Shown here piece after piece: positions 31,382 through 40,059 of a DNA stretch of 64,000 nt. Source of the stretch: Mycolicibacterium frederiksbergense (GTDB lineage: Bacteria > Actinomycetota > Actinomycetes > Mycobacteriales > Mycobacteriaceae); assembly GCF_012223425.1 (NCBI RefSeq), contig NZ_CP038799.1, forward strand, positions 2,790,001 through 2,854,000, written 5' to 3'. The translations under genes and the position numbers were made by a program. Below the pieces are notes generated by a model, which did not search any database, was not told the DNA's origin, and saw nothing but the letters and a program-made list of their open reading frames with translations. Numbering within the stretch: position 1 is the first letter of the stretch; the number at the start of each line of letters is the position of its first letter.

Positions 31382-33333
31382 GCGACATCCCGTCCGGAGC
31401 ACTCGACTCGACGGAGTCCAAAGCGGTGAGCCTGCTGTCGCGGGTGATCCTGCCGCGGCCCGGCGAGCCACTCGACGTGCGCAAGCTCTACATCGAGGAA
31501 TCCGACACCAACGCGCGACGGGCGCACGCCCCGACCCGCACGACGCTCGAGATCGGCGCCGAGTCCGAGGTGTCTTTCGCCACCTACTTCAACGCCTTCC
31601 CCGCCAGCTACTGGCGGCGCTGGTCGATCCTGGAATCGGTGGTGCTGAGGGTCGAGCTCACCGGCACCGCGCGGGTGGACCTGTACCGGTCCAAGGCGAC
31701 CGGTGCGCGGATCACCGTCGGCGGCACCGAGGCGGCGGGCACCGAGGACGGTGCTCCCGGCGTGGTGGAGTTCGAGGTCGACCTCGCCCCGTTCGAGGAT
31801 GGCGGCTGGATCTGGTTCGACATCACCACCGACACGAAGGTGACGGTGCACAGTGCCGGCTGGTACGCGCCGCAGACGGCCCCGGGCCGGGCCGATGTCG
31901 CCGTCGGGATCCCGACCTTCAACCGGCCCGCCGATGCCGTCAACGCCCTCGCCGCGCTGACGTCGGATCCCCTGGTGGACGCGGTCGTCACCAAGGTGAT
32001 CGTCTCCGATCAGGGCACCAGCAAGGCCAAGGACCACCCGGGTTTCGACGATGCCGCCGCCGCGCTCGGTGACCGGCTGACCATCCACAACCAGCCCAAC
32101 CTCGGCGGCTCCGGTGGTTACAGCCGGGTGATGTACGAGGCGCTCAAACACACTGACTGCGAACAGATCCTGTTCATGGACGACGACATCCGGGTCGAGC
32201 CGGATTCGATCCTGCGGGCGCTGGCATTTAGCCGTTTCGCCAAGAAGCCGACCCTCGTCGGCGGCCAGATGCTCAACCTGCAGGAGCCCTCGCACCTGCA
32301 TGTGATGGGCGAGATGGTCGACGCCGAGAACTTCATGTGGACCGGGGCGGTGAACACCGAGTACGACCACAACTTCGCCAAGTACCCGCTGAACGACGAA
32401 GAGCACGAGCGCAGCCGACTGCTGCACCGCCGCATCGACGTCGACTACAACGGCTGGTGGATGTGCATGATCCCGCGCCGGGTCGCCGAGGAACTCGGCC
32501 AGCCGCTGCCGCTGTTCATCAAGTGGGACGACTCGGAGTACGGACTGCGTGCCGGCGAGCACGGCTACCCGACCGTGACGCTGCCCGGAGCGGCGATCTG
32601 GCACATGGCCTGGAGTGACAAGGATGACGCCATCGACTGGCAGGCCTACTTCCACCTGCGCAACCGGCTGGTCGTCGCCGCGCTGCACTGGGACGGCAAG
32701 ATCAGCGGCCTGATCACCAGCCACCTCAAGGCAACGCTCAAACACCTTTTGTGCCTCGAATATTCGACCGTCGCCATCCAGAACAAGGCGATGGACGACT
32801 TCCTGGCCGGACCGGACCACATCTTCTCCATCCTGGAGTCCGCGCTGCCCGAGGTGCGCAAGATGCGGGCCCAATTCCCGGATGCGGTGGTGCTGGAGAG
32901 CGCGGCCGCGCTGCCCGCGCCCTCGGACAAGCGCTGGCGCAAGAAGGTCAACATCCCCACCAACCCGTTGTCGATCTCGGTGCGGCTGACTCGTGGTGTT
33001 TTGCATCAGCTTTCGGTGCACAACCCGGAGCATCATGTGCGCCCGCAGATCAACGTCGCCACCCAGGACGCTCGCTGGTTCTCGCTGTGCAACGTCGACG
33101 GCGTCACCGTCACCACGGCCGACGGCCGCGGTGTCGTCTACCGCCAGCGCGACCGCGCCAAGATGTTCGAACTCCTTCGTGAGTCGCTGACCCGTCAGGT
33201 GCAACTGGGTCGTAAGTTCAACAGGATGCGCAAGGTGTACCGCAACGCGCTGCCGCAACTGACCAGCACCGAGAGCTGGGAAGCCGTGCTGGAGCCGGCA
33301 GGCTCGGTGCCGCCGGCGCTGGAAAAGGCCTGA
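31378..33333 (+). CDS. glfT2: Galactofuranosyltransferase GlfT2
   Basis: The 651-residue protein (M. tuberculosis: 637) polymerises the galactan chain, alternating beta-1,5 and beta-1,6 links from UDP-galactofuranose. An N-terminal beta-barrel domain precedes a GT-A domain beginning VAVGIPTFNRPADAVNAL. The metal-binding triple Asp lies at residues 268-270 (LFMDDDIRVEP). WDDSEYGLRAGEHGYP and AAIWHMAWSDKDD carry the acidic and His residues expected in the active site. The C-terminal helical region serves tetramer and membrane contact. It is the first of a run glf-glfT2-Rv3807c-ubiA-aftB with overlaps of 1-23 bp or gaps of 1 bp. Confidence 0.97.
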   Translation: MSDIPSGALDSTESKAVSLLSRVILPRPGEPLDVRKLYIEESDTNARRAHAPTRTTLEIGAESEVSFATYFNAFPASYWRRWSILESVVLRVELTGTARVDLYRSKATGARITVGGTEAAGTEDGAPGVVEFEVDLAPFEDGGWIWFDITTDTKVTVHSAGWYAPQTAPGRADVAVGIPTFNRPADAVNALAALTSDPLVDAVVTKVIVSDQGTSKAKDHPGFDDAAAALGDRLTIHNQPNLGGSGGYSRVMYEALKHTDCEQILFMDDDIRVEPDSILRALAFSRFAKKPTLVGGQMLNLQEPSHLHVMGEMVDAENFMWTGAVNTEYDHNFAKYPLNDEEHERSRLLHRRIDVDYNGWWMCMIPRRVAEELGQPLPLFIKWDDSEYGLRAGEHGYPTVTLPGAAIWHMAWSDKDDAIDWQAYFHLRNRLVVAALHWDGKISGLITSHLKATLKHLLCLEYSTVAIQNKAMDDFLAGPDHIFSILESALPEVRKMRAQFPDAVVLESAAALPAPSDKRWRKKVNIPTNPLSISVRLTRGVLHQLSVHNPEHHVRPQINVATQDARWFSLCNVDGVTVTTADGRGVVYRQRDRAKMFELLRESLTRQVQLGRKFNRMRKVYRNALPQLTSTESWEAVLEPAGSVPPALEKA

Positions 33334-33334
33334 C

Positions 33335-33865
33335 GTGGCCGAGGATCTGGCGCCCGAGGAAACGGCGCTGGTGGTGGTGCAGGCTGCGCTGGCGGGCCGG
33401 CCGGGTGTGCTGGCGACGGCGCGCACGCTGTCGCATTTCGGAGAGCACAGCGCGGGCTGGGTCGGTGTCTCGGTGCTCGGGGCGGTCGTGGCACCCCGGC
33501 AGCGCAGGCAGTGGCTGGCCGTGGGCGCCGGCGCCTTCCTCGCCCACGCGGCCGCCGTCGTGATCAAGCGGGTCGTCAAACGGCAGCGCCCGCACCATCC
33601 CGCCATCGCGGTGAACGTGGGGACACCCAGCAAGCTGAGCTTCCCGTCGGCGCATGCGACCTCGACCACCGCGGCGGCAATCCTGCTGGCGCGGGTCACC
33701 GGAACGCGCCTGCCGTGGCTGCTGATCCCGGTGATGGCGCTGTCGAGGCTGGTGCTCGGCGTGCATTACCCGACCGACGTGCTGACCGGAGTCGCGGTCG
33801 GTGCGGTCGTCGCCCGGAGCGTCGCTGCGGTGAACGACGCGGCTGTGAAGGAGACTGAGCTGTGA
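33335..33865 (+). CDS. PAP2-family phosphatase, probable decaprenylphosphoryl-5-phosphoribose phosphatase (Rv3807c-like)
   Basis: The 176-residue protein from GTG 33335 has four to five membrane helices and all three PAP2 motifs: VVIKRVVKRQRP (K-x6-RP), FPSAHATST (PSAH) and SRLVLGVHYPTDVLTG (S-R-x5-H-x3-D). Position between glfT2 and ubiA, with the ubiA start overlapping its stop (GTGA), fits the proposed step of removing the 5-phosphate from decaprenylphosphoryl-phosphoribose on the way to the arabinose donor DPA. That assignment for Rv3807c is from literature memory; the PAP2 family is certain. Confidence 0.9.
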   Translation: MAEDLAPEETALVVVQAALAGRPGVLATARTLSHFGEHSAGWVGVSVLGAVVAPRQRRQWLAVGAGAFLAHAAAVVIKRVVKRQRPHHPAIAVNVGTPSKLSFPSAHATSTTAAAILLARVTGTRLPWLLIPVMALSRLVLGVHYPTDVLTGVAVGAVVARSVAAVNDAAVKETEL

Positions 33866-34779
33866 GCGAAGAGCCCCTCCCGACCGCCGGCCCGCCGAAG
33901 AACCTGGCCGCCGGCATCGTCAAGGCGCTGCGACCGCGCCAGTGGGTGAAGAACGTCCTGGTCTTCGCCGCCCCGGTGGCCGCCCTCGGGGACGATCGCT
34001 ATGTCTACGACCTGCGCGAAGTCCTGGTCAACGTCCTGATCGCGTTCGCGGTGTTCAGCCTCGCCGCGTCCTCGGTCTACCTGGTCAACGACGCGCGTGA
34101 CGTCGAGGCCGATCGCGCACACCCCACCAAACGGTTCCGACCGATCGCCGCCGGGGTCGTGCCGGAGTCCCTGGCCTACACCCTGGCCGTGGTGCTCGGC
34201 GTCGCATCGCTGGCGATCTCCTGGTTGGTGTCACCGAACCTGGCCGCGGTGATCGGTATCTACATCGCCATCCAGCTGGCCTATTGCTTCGGCCTCAAGC
34301 ACCAGCCGGTCATCGACATCTGCATCGTGTCCTCGGGCTTCCTGATCCGGGCGATCGCCGGTGGCGTCGCCGCCGGTGTGCCGCTGTCGCAGTGGTTCCT
34401 GCTGACCATGGCCTTCGGCTCGCTGTTCATGGCCGCCGGCAAGAGGTACGCCGAGCTGCAGCTCGCCGAACGCACCGGCGCCAAGATCCGTAAATCCCTG
34501 GAGAGTTACACCAGCTCCTACCTGCGATTCGTGTGGACGCTGTCGGCGACCGCGCTGGTGCTCTGCTACGGCCTGTGGGCCTTCGAGCGCGATGGCAGCG
34601 AGGGTTCTTGGTTCGCACTGTCGATGATCCCGTTCACCGTGGCGATCCTGCGGTACGCGGTGGACGTCGACGGCGGGCATGCCGGCGAGCCCGAGGAGAT
34701 CGCGCTGGGGGACCGCGTGCTGCAGCTGCTCGCGGTGGCGTGGATCGGAACCGTCTGTGCGGCTGCAATCCTCAGTTGA
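33862..34779 (+). CDS. ubiA: Decaprenyl-phosphate phosphoribosyltransferase (UbiA/DPPR synthase)
   Basis: The 305-residue UbiA-superfamily membrane enzyme transfers phosphoribose from PRPP to decaprenyl phosphate, the first committed step to the arabinan donor. Motif 1 is YLVNDARDVEADRAHPTKRFRPIAAG (Asp77, Asp80, Asp84); motif 2 is around YCFGLKHQPVIDICIVSSGFLIRAIAGG. About nine membrane helices are predicted. The start is GTG 33862. It overlaps Rv3807c by 4 bp and its end is overlapped by about 23 bp by aftB. Changes in this gene are known to affect ethambutol response in M. tuberculosis. Confidence 0.95.
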   Translation: MSEEPLPTAGPPKNLAAGIVKALRPRQWVKNVLVFAAPVAALGDDRYVYDLREVLVNVLIAFAVFSLAASSVYLVNDARDVEADRAHPTKRFRPIAAGVVPESLAYTLAVVLGVASLAISWLVSPNLAAVIGIYIAIQLAYCFGLKHQPVIDICIVSSGFLIRAIAGGVAAGVPLSQWFLLTMAFGSLFMAAGKRYAELQLAERTGAKIRKSLESYTSSYLRFVWTLSATALVLCYGLWAFERDGSEGSWFALSMIPFTVAILRYAVDVDGGHAGEPEEIALGDRVLQLLAVAWIGTVCAAAILS

Positions 34780-36727
34780 TCGCCTGGGCGCCGCCGTGGC
34801 GGCGCGCCTGAGCGACTGGCCGGCCTACCGGTACAGCCTGTCGGTTCGGATCAGCCTGTGGCTGTCGGTCCTGGTGGTCGCCGGACTGTTCGGCTGGGGG
34901 GCCTGGCAGCGTCGCTGGATGGCCGATGACGGCCTGATCGTGCTGCGCACCGTGCGGAACCTGTTGGCCGGTAACGGTCCGGTGTTCAACGCGGGGGAGC
35001 GCGTCGAATCCAATACCTCGACCTTGTGGACCTACCTGATCACCGCCGCCAGTTGGTTGGCAGGACCGCTGCGCCTGGAGTACGTGACGCTGGCCCTGAC
35101 GCTCGGGCTGAGCGTGGCCGGCGTCGTGTTCGTCATGCTCGGCACCGCGCGGCTGTATGCGCCGGGGCTGCAGGGCCGCCGCGCCCTGCTGCTCCCGGCC
35201 GGCGCGCTGATCTACATCGCCATTCCGCCGGCCCGGGATTTCGCCTCCTCCGGGCTCGAAAACGGTTTGGTGCTGGCCTATGTCGGCCTGCTGTGGTGGC
35301 TGATGGTGTGCTGGTCGCAGGCGCCCCACACCGGGCGTGGGCGGGCCGGACGGTATCTGACCGCGGCGCTGGCCTTCGTGGCGGGGCTGAGCGTGCTGGT
35401 GCGCCCCGAACTGGCGTTGGTCGGCGGGCTGGCGCTGGTGATGATGGTGCTCGCCGCGGACAGCTGGCGGCGGCGTCTGCTGGTCGTGGCCGCCGGCGGC
35501 GCGCTTCCGGTGGCCTATCAGATCTTCCGGATGGGCTACTACGGGCTGCTGGTGCCCCAGACGGCGATCGCCAAGGACGCCTCGGGTGCCAAGTGGTCGC
35601 AGGGGTTCACCTATCTGAGCAATTTCAACGCGCCCTATCTGCTGTGGATTCCGGCCGTGATGATGGTGATCCTGGCCGTACTGCTGGCGGTCTCACGGAG
35701 CCGGCCGAATACCCCGGAACGAAAGCGGAACTGGCGCCGCGCAGTTCAGAGTCCTACCGCTGCTGTGGTTTTCATCGTGCTCAGCGGAGCGATCCAGGCC
35801 GTCTACTGGGTGCGCCAGGGCGGTGACTTCATGCACGGCCGGGTCCTGCTGACCGCGCTGTTCCTGATGCTGGCGCCGGTGGCGGTGGTGCCGATCGCGA
35901 TCCCCGACGCCGCGAAGTTCAGCGCTCGCACCGGCTACCTGCTGGCGGGCGCGACCAGTCTGCTGTGGGTGTCGCTCGCGGGATGGTCGCTGTGGGCCGC
36001 GAATTCGCCGGGGATGGGTGCCGATGCCACCCGGGTCACCTACACCGGCATCGTGGATGAGCGGCGCTTCTATGCACAGGCCACCGGCCACGCGCATCCA
36101 CTGACCGCCGCCGACTATCTGGACTATCCCCGAATGCGCGCCGTACTCGTCGCATTGCGTAACACCCCGGACGGGGCACTGCTGCTGCCGTCGGGCAACT
36201 ATGACGCCTGGGATGTGGTTCCGGCGATCCCGCCACCTCCGGACAACCCGCGTCCATCTGGCGAAAATGGTCCGCACACAGTCTTTTTCACCAATATGGG
36301 CATGCTCGGTATGAATGTCGGCCTCGATGTCCGGGTCATCGACCAGATCGGGCTGACCAATCCGCTGGCCGCGCACACCGCACGTCTGGAGGACGCGCGC
36401 ATCGGCCACGACAAGAACCTGTTCCCGGACTGGGCGGTGGCCGAGGGGCCGTTCCTCAAGGAGCGGCCGTTCATCCCGCCGTATCTGGACGAGGATTGGA
36501 TCATCCAGGCCGAGGCCGCGCTGAAATGCCCTGACACCGAGGCGAAACTGAACGCGGTGCGCGCCCCGTTGGGTCCGCGCCGCTTCCTGTCCAACGTCGC
36601 GCACGCACTGGGTTTCGGCCAGTACCGCATCGATCGCGTTCCCATCTATGAGCTGCGCCGATGCGGGCTGGAGATACCGCCGCCGAAGATCCCCGAGTAC
36701 ACCGGGCTGCCCGCCACCGGACCGTGA
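34757..36727 (+). CDS. aftB: Arabinofuranosyltransferase AftB (terminal beta-1,2)
   Basis: The start is uncertain. GTG 34757 (656 residues) overlaps ubiA by 23 bp; GTG 34796 would give VAARLSDW and a length nearer the 627 residues of M. tuberculosis. The N-terminal GT-C half has about ten membrane helices and the acidic loop WMADDGLIVLRTVRNLLAGNGPVFNAGERVESNTST, whose paired Asp is catalytic in this family. The C-terminal soluble part includes WSLWAANSPGMGADATRVTYTGIVDERRFYAQATGH and NVGLDVRVIDQIGLTNPLAAHT. It adds the terminal beta-1,2 arabinose residues that carry mycolates, using DPA outside the membrane. Confidence 0.94.
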   Translation: MRLQSSVDRLGAAVAARLSDWPAYRYSLSVRISLWLSVLVVAGLFGWGAWQRRWMADDGLIVLRTVRNLLAGNGPVFNAGERVESNTSTLWTYLITAASWLAGPLRLEYVTLALTLGLSVAGVVFVMLGTARLYAPGLQGRRALLLPAGALIYIAIPPARDFASSGLENGLVLAYVGLLWWLMVCWSQAPHTGRGRAGRYLTAALAFVAGLSVLVRPELALVGGLALVMMVLAADSWRRRLLVVAAGGALPVAYQIFRMGYYGLLVPQTAIAKDASGAKWSQGFTYLSNFNAPYLLWIPAVMMVILAVLLAVSRSRPNTPERKRNWRRAVQSPTAAVVFIVLSGAIQAVYWVRQGGDFMHGRVLLTALFLMLAPVAVVPIAIPDAAKFSARTGYLLAGATSLLWVSLAGWSLWAANSPGMGADATRVTYTGIVDERRFYAQATGHAHPLTAADYLDYPRMRAVLVALRNTPDGALLLPSGNYDAWDVVPAIPPPPDNPRPSGENGPHTVFFTNMGMLGMNVGLDVRVIDQIGLTNPLAAHTARLEDARIGHDKNLFPDWAVAEGPFLKERPFIPPYLDEDWIIQAEAALKCPDTEAKLNAVRAPLGPRRFLSNVAHALGFGQYRIDRVPIYELRRCGLEIPPPKIPEYTGLPATGP

Positions 36728-36872
36728 GCAAGGTCACTGCGGTTTTGCAGCACCGGTAACGGCGCGGTTATGTTGTGGCGATACACAAGCGTGGCCACAG
36801 ATGCCCGCCGCGGAACTCCGCGTGGCAAAGCGCTACATCGCGTTGCCTATGAGATGGACGGATAGACAACAC

Positions 36873-37844
36873 ATGCGTAAAAGATTCGGAGTGGGCGCTC
36901 GTCGACTTCTTCAGCTGACGATGGCGGCGGTCGCGGCCGCAGCAACCATCGTCGTGGTGCCCGCGCCGGCCGCCGGCGCCTTCTCCCGCGAGGGTCTGCC
37001 CGTCGAGTACCTCGATGTGTTCTCCGCGGCGATGAACCGCAACATCCGGGTGCAGTTCCAGCCCGGCGGCCCGAAAGCCGTCTACCTCCTCGACGGACTG
37101 CGCGCCCAGGACGACTACAGCGGCTGGGATATCAACACCGCCGCCTTCGAATGGTTCTACGAATCCGGCGTTTCGGTCGTGATGCCGGTCGGCGGGCAGT
37201 CCAGCTTCTACAGTGACTGGTACTCACCGTCGAGCTTCAACAACCAGGCCTACACCTACAAGTGGGAGACCTTCCTGTCCAACGAGTTACCGCAGTGGCT
37301 GGCCACCAATAAGCAGATCTCACCCACCGGAAACGGCGTGGTCGGGCTGTCGATGGCAGGTGGGGCGGCGCTCATCCTGGCTGCCTACCATCCGGCCCAA
37401 TTCACTTATGCCGCAGCGCTGTCGGGATTCCTGAATCCCTCCACGCCGTTCATGAAACAGGCCATCCGGGTCGCCATGCTCGACGCCGGCGGATACAACG
37501 TCGACAACATGTGGGGACCGCCATGGGACCCGGCCTGGAAGCGCAATGACCCCGTCGAGCAGGTCGGCAAGCTGGTGGCGGCTGGCACTCGACTGTGGAT
37601 CTACTGTGCGCCAGGGGGTTCCACACCGCTGGACGAGAACGCCGATCCCGGTCAGAAGTTCAACGCCGACAGCCTGGAAGGTCTGGCGATCGGCAGCAAC
37701 AAGAAGTTCCAGGATCGCTACACCGCCGCTGGTGGACGCAACGCGACGTTCAACTTCCCGGCCGCCGGCAACCATTCGTGGGCGTACTGGGGAGCCCAAT
37801 TACAAGCTCTGAAGCCAGATCTGATCGCCACTCTCAATCGCTGA
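36873..37844 (+). CDS. Antigen 85-family mycolyltransferase (extra paralogue)
   Basis: ATG 36873 gives 323 residues with a signal peptide cleaved near APAAGAFS. The esterase fold is intact: YLLDGLRAQDDYSGWDIN, MPVGGQSSFYSDWY, nucleophile Ser160 in VVGLSMAGGAA, Glu in SLEGLAIGSNKKF and His in GNHSWAYWGAQL. It transfers mycolates between trehalose monomycolate molecules or onto arabinogalactan. It is followed 99 bp later by a closer fbpA match. I recall the corresponding M. smegmatis gene being annotated antigen 85-C. Compared with the next gene it is more diverged (NNQAYTYKWE, WIYCAPGGSTPLDEN). Confidence 0.93.
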   Translation: MRKRFGVGARRLLQLTMAAVAAAATIVVVPAPAAGAFSREGLPVEYLDVFSAAMNRNIRVQFQPGGPKAVYLLDGLRAQDDYSGWDINTAAFEWFYESGVSVVMPVGGQSSFYSDWYSPSSFNNQAYTYKWETFLSNELPQWLATNKQISPTGNGVVGLSMAGGAALILAAYHPAQFTYAAALSGFLNPSTPFMKQAIRVAMLDAGGYNVDNMWGPPWDPAWKRNDPVEQVGKLVAAGTRLWIYCAPGGSTPLDENADPGQKFNADSLEGLAIGSNKKFQDRYTAAGGRNATFNFPAAGNHSWAYWGAQLQALKPDLIATLNR

Positions 37845-37943
37845 GAACGGTTTTCGCCGGAGAGAGAAGTCCCACCGGGTTGTGGTTGACTACACGGGCA
37901 GTGCGGCCAGTTGTGGTCCGAAAACGATGGGATTGACATACGG

Positions 37944-38948
37944 ATGAGTTTCGTTCAGAAGTGGCGCGGCGTTGCACGCCGAGTGGTTGTCGCGACCGCA
38001 GCGGTCGCGGTGCTGCCCGGTCTGGTGAGCGCCGTCGGCGGCTCGGCGACGGCGGGGGCCTTCTCCCGGCCCGGTCTGCCGGTCGAATACCTGGACGTTC
38101 CGTCGGCGGGAATGGGCCGCGACATCCGCATCCAGTTCCAGAGCGGTGGCGAGGGTTCGCCTGCTCTTTACCTGCTGGACGGTCTGCGGGCCCAGGATGA
38201 CTTCAACGGCTGGGACATCAACACCGCCGCCTTCGAGTGGTACCACGACTCGGGCCTGTCGGTGATGATGCCCGTCGGCGGCCAGTCCAGCTTCTACTCC
38301 GACTGGTACAAGCCGGCCAAGGGCAAGAGCGGCACCTACACCTACAAGTGGGAGACGTTCCTCACCCAGGAGCTGCCGGCCTGGCTGCAGGCCAACCGGG
38401 GCGTCAAACCGACCGGCAGCGCCGCGGTCGGTCTGTCGATGGCCGGCTCGGCCGCCTTCACACTGGCCGTCCACCACCCGCAGCAGTTCCCGTACGCGGC
38501 CTCGCTGTCGGGCTTCCTGAACCTGTCCGAGGGCTGGTGGCCGATGCTGGTCGGGCTGTCGATGGGTGACGCGGGTGGCTTCAAGTCCGAGGACATGTGG
38601 GGCCCGTCGAGCGATCCGGCCTGGAAGCGCAACGATCCCTACGTCAACATCAACACGCTGATCGCCAACAACACCCGCATCTGGGTCTACTGCGGTGACG
38701 GCACCCCGTCGGATCTGGACGCGGGCGCCAGCGCGGGCAACCTGTTCAACGCGAAGTTCCTGGAGAGCTTCACGCTGCGCACCAACAAGACCTTCCGCGA
38801 CACCTACCTCGCCAACGGCGGCACCAACGGCGTGTTCAACTTCCCGGAGAACGGGACCCACAGCTGGGGCTACTGGGGGTCGCAGTTGCAGGCCATGAAG
38901 CCCGACATCCAGCGCGTGCTGGGTGCGACACCGACCGTGACGCAGTAG
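37944..38948 (+). CDS. fbpA: Antigen 85A mycolyltransferase
   Basis: ATG 37944 gives 334 residues. The signal peptide and mature start (GGSATAGAFSRPGLPVEYL) are almost those of M. tuberculosis FbpA. The catalytic triad is Ser165 (VGLSMAGSAA), Glu274 (KFLESF) and His306 (GTHSWGYWGSQL). YLLDGLRAQDDFNGWDIN and the fibronectin-binding-type segment are conserved, and the protein ends RVLGATPTVTQ. It makes trehalose dimycolate and mycolated arabinogalactan in the cell envelope. A GC-rich hairpin at 38975-39000 follows. Confidence 0.95.
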   Translation: MSFVQKWRGVARRVVVATAAVAVLPGLVSAVGGSATAGAFSRPGLPVEYLDVPSAGMGRDIRIQFQSGGEGSPALYLLDGLRAQDDFNGWDINTAAFEWYHDSGLSVMMPVGGQSSFYSDWYKPAKGKSGTYTYKWETFLTQELPAWLQANRGVKPTGSAAVGLSMAGSAAFTLAVHHPQQFPYAASLSGFLNLSEGWWPMLVGLSMGDAGGFKSEDMWGPSSDPAWKRNDPYVNINTLIANNTRIWVYCGDGTPSDLDAGASAGNLFNAKFLESFTLRTNKTFRDTYLANGGTNGVFNFPENGTHSWGYWGSQLQAMKPDIQRVLGATPTVTQ

Positions 38949-38974
38949 CGGCGCGACGACGACCGACGACAGGC

Positions 38975-39000
38975 GGCGGTGATCCCTCGGGGTCACCGCC
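38975..39000 (+). terminator. GC hairpin after fbpA
   Basis: GGCGGTGA (38975-38982) pairs with TCACCGCC (38993-39000); the stem extends inward by a few pairs to a 4-nt loop. It begins 27 bp after the stop. Confidence 0.6.
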
Positions 39001-39100
39001 GTCAGTCGTTTCCGGCGCGTGTCACTGCGGTGATGTGATTCACTACAACCCGTTGGTGGGGATTCGGCGCCGGGTTATGCGGCCAGAACAGAGGTGGGAC

Positions 39101-39988
39101 ATGAGGCTGCACGCAATGGTGTGCGCGGTGTTGCTGGCTATGGGTCTGTGGACGGCGTCGGCCGCGGTCGACACCCCGGCGAAGGCCGATGGTGTCGAGT
39201 ACCTGATGGTGCCCTCGGCGGCGATGGGCCGCGATATCCCGGTCGCTTTTCAGGCCGGTGGACCGCATGCGGTCTACCTGCTCGACGCCTTCAACGGCGC
39301 CCCCGACGTCAGTAACTGGGTGACCGCAGGCAACGCGATGAACACCCTGGCCGGCTCCGGTGTCTCGGTGGCCGCCCCGGCCGGTGGGGCCTGGAGCCTC
39401 TACACCAACTGGGAGCAGGACGGTAGCAAGCAATGGGAGACCTTCCTGGCGACCGAGTTGCCGAACTGGCTGGCGGCTAACAAGGGCCTTTCCCCCGGCG
39501 GGCACGGGGTGGTCGGCGCGTCCCAGGGCGGAACCGGTGCGCTGATGCTGGCCACCTTCCACCCGGACCGGTTCCGCTACGCGGGATCGCTGTCGGGCTT
39601 CCTGACCCCGTCGCGCACCTTCGAGAACGGCGCGATCACCGCGGGCATGGCCCGGTTCGGTGGCGTCGACACCCAGAACATGTGGGGCCCGGTGCAGTTC
39701 GGCCGCTGGAAGTGGCATGACCCCGATGTGCACGCACAGTTGCTGGTGGACAACAACACCCGGCTGTGGATCTTCAGCCCGCAGACCACCACCTGCAGTG
39801 ATGTTCCCGCGATGATCGACGACTGCGCGCAGGCCCAGGGCAGCAACCGCACGTTCTATTCGCACTACCGCTCCATCGGCGGCCGCAACGGGCACTTCGA
39901 CTTCCCGACCGCCGGCCAGCACGACTGGGGTAGCTGGTCGGCCCAGCTGGGTGCGCTGCGCGGCGACCTGGCGGCGGCCATCGCCTGA
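39101..39988 (+). CDS. fbpD: MPT51/FbpD-type antigen 85-related secreted protein
   Basis: ATG 39101 after GAGGTGGG gives 295 residues with a signal peptide (AVLLAMGLWTASAAVDTPAKA). The fold matches antigen 85 but several loops are short, as in MPT51: YLLDAFNGAPDVSNWVTAG, WKWHDPDVHAQLL. M. tuberculosis MPT51 lacks the catalytic Ser from memory (GAAQG), whereas here the motif reads VVGASQGGTG, and a His is present in AGQHDWGSW. The Glu position of the triad appears to be Cys or Asp. Mycolyltransfer activity is therefore uncertain; binding of wall or host ligands is the usual proposal. Confidence 0.9.
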   Translation: MRLHAMVCAVLLAMGLWTASAAVDTPAKADGVEYLMVPSAAMGRDIPVAFQAGGPHAVYLLDAFNGAPDVSNWVTAGNAMNTLAGSGVSVAAPAGGAWSLYTNWEQDGSKQWETFLATELPNWLAANKGLSPGGHGVVGASQGGTGALMLATFHPDRFRYAGSLSGFLTPSRTFENGAITAGMARFGGVDTQNMWGPVQFGRWKWHDPDVHAQLLVDNNTRLWIFSPQTTTCSDVPAMIDDCAQAQGSNRTFYSHYRSIGGRNGHFDFPTAGQHDWGSWSAQLGALRGDLAAAIA

Positions 39989-40047
39989 GCAGGCCTCGGT
40001 GCGATAACGGTCACAGCCGCGTTCGAGGTCCGGTGCCGGCCAGCCGG

Positions 40048-40053
40048 TACCGT
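40048..40053 (+). promoter_or_regulatory. Putative -10 element, DUF732 lipoprotein gene (leaderless start)
   Basis: TACCGT lies 6 nt before GTG 40060; no ribosome site is present. Confidence 0.45.
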
Positions 40054-40059
40054 GGAATC

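Noticed and set aside
31261..33699. 812-residue open frame antisense to glfT2
   Set aside because: Shadow frame of glfT2; no motif or ribosome site.
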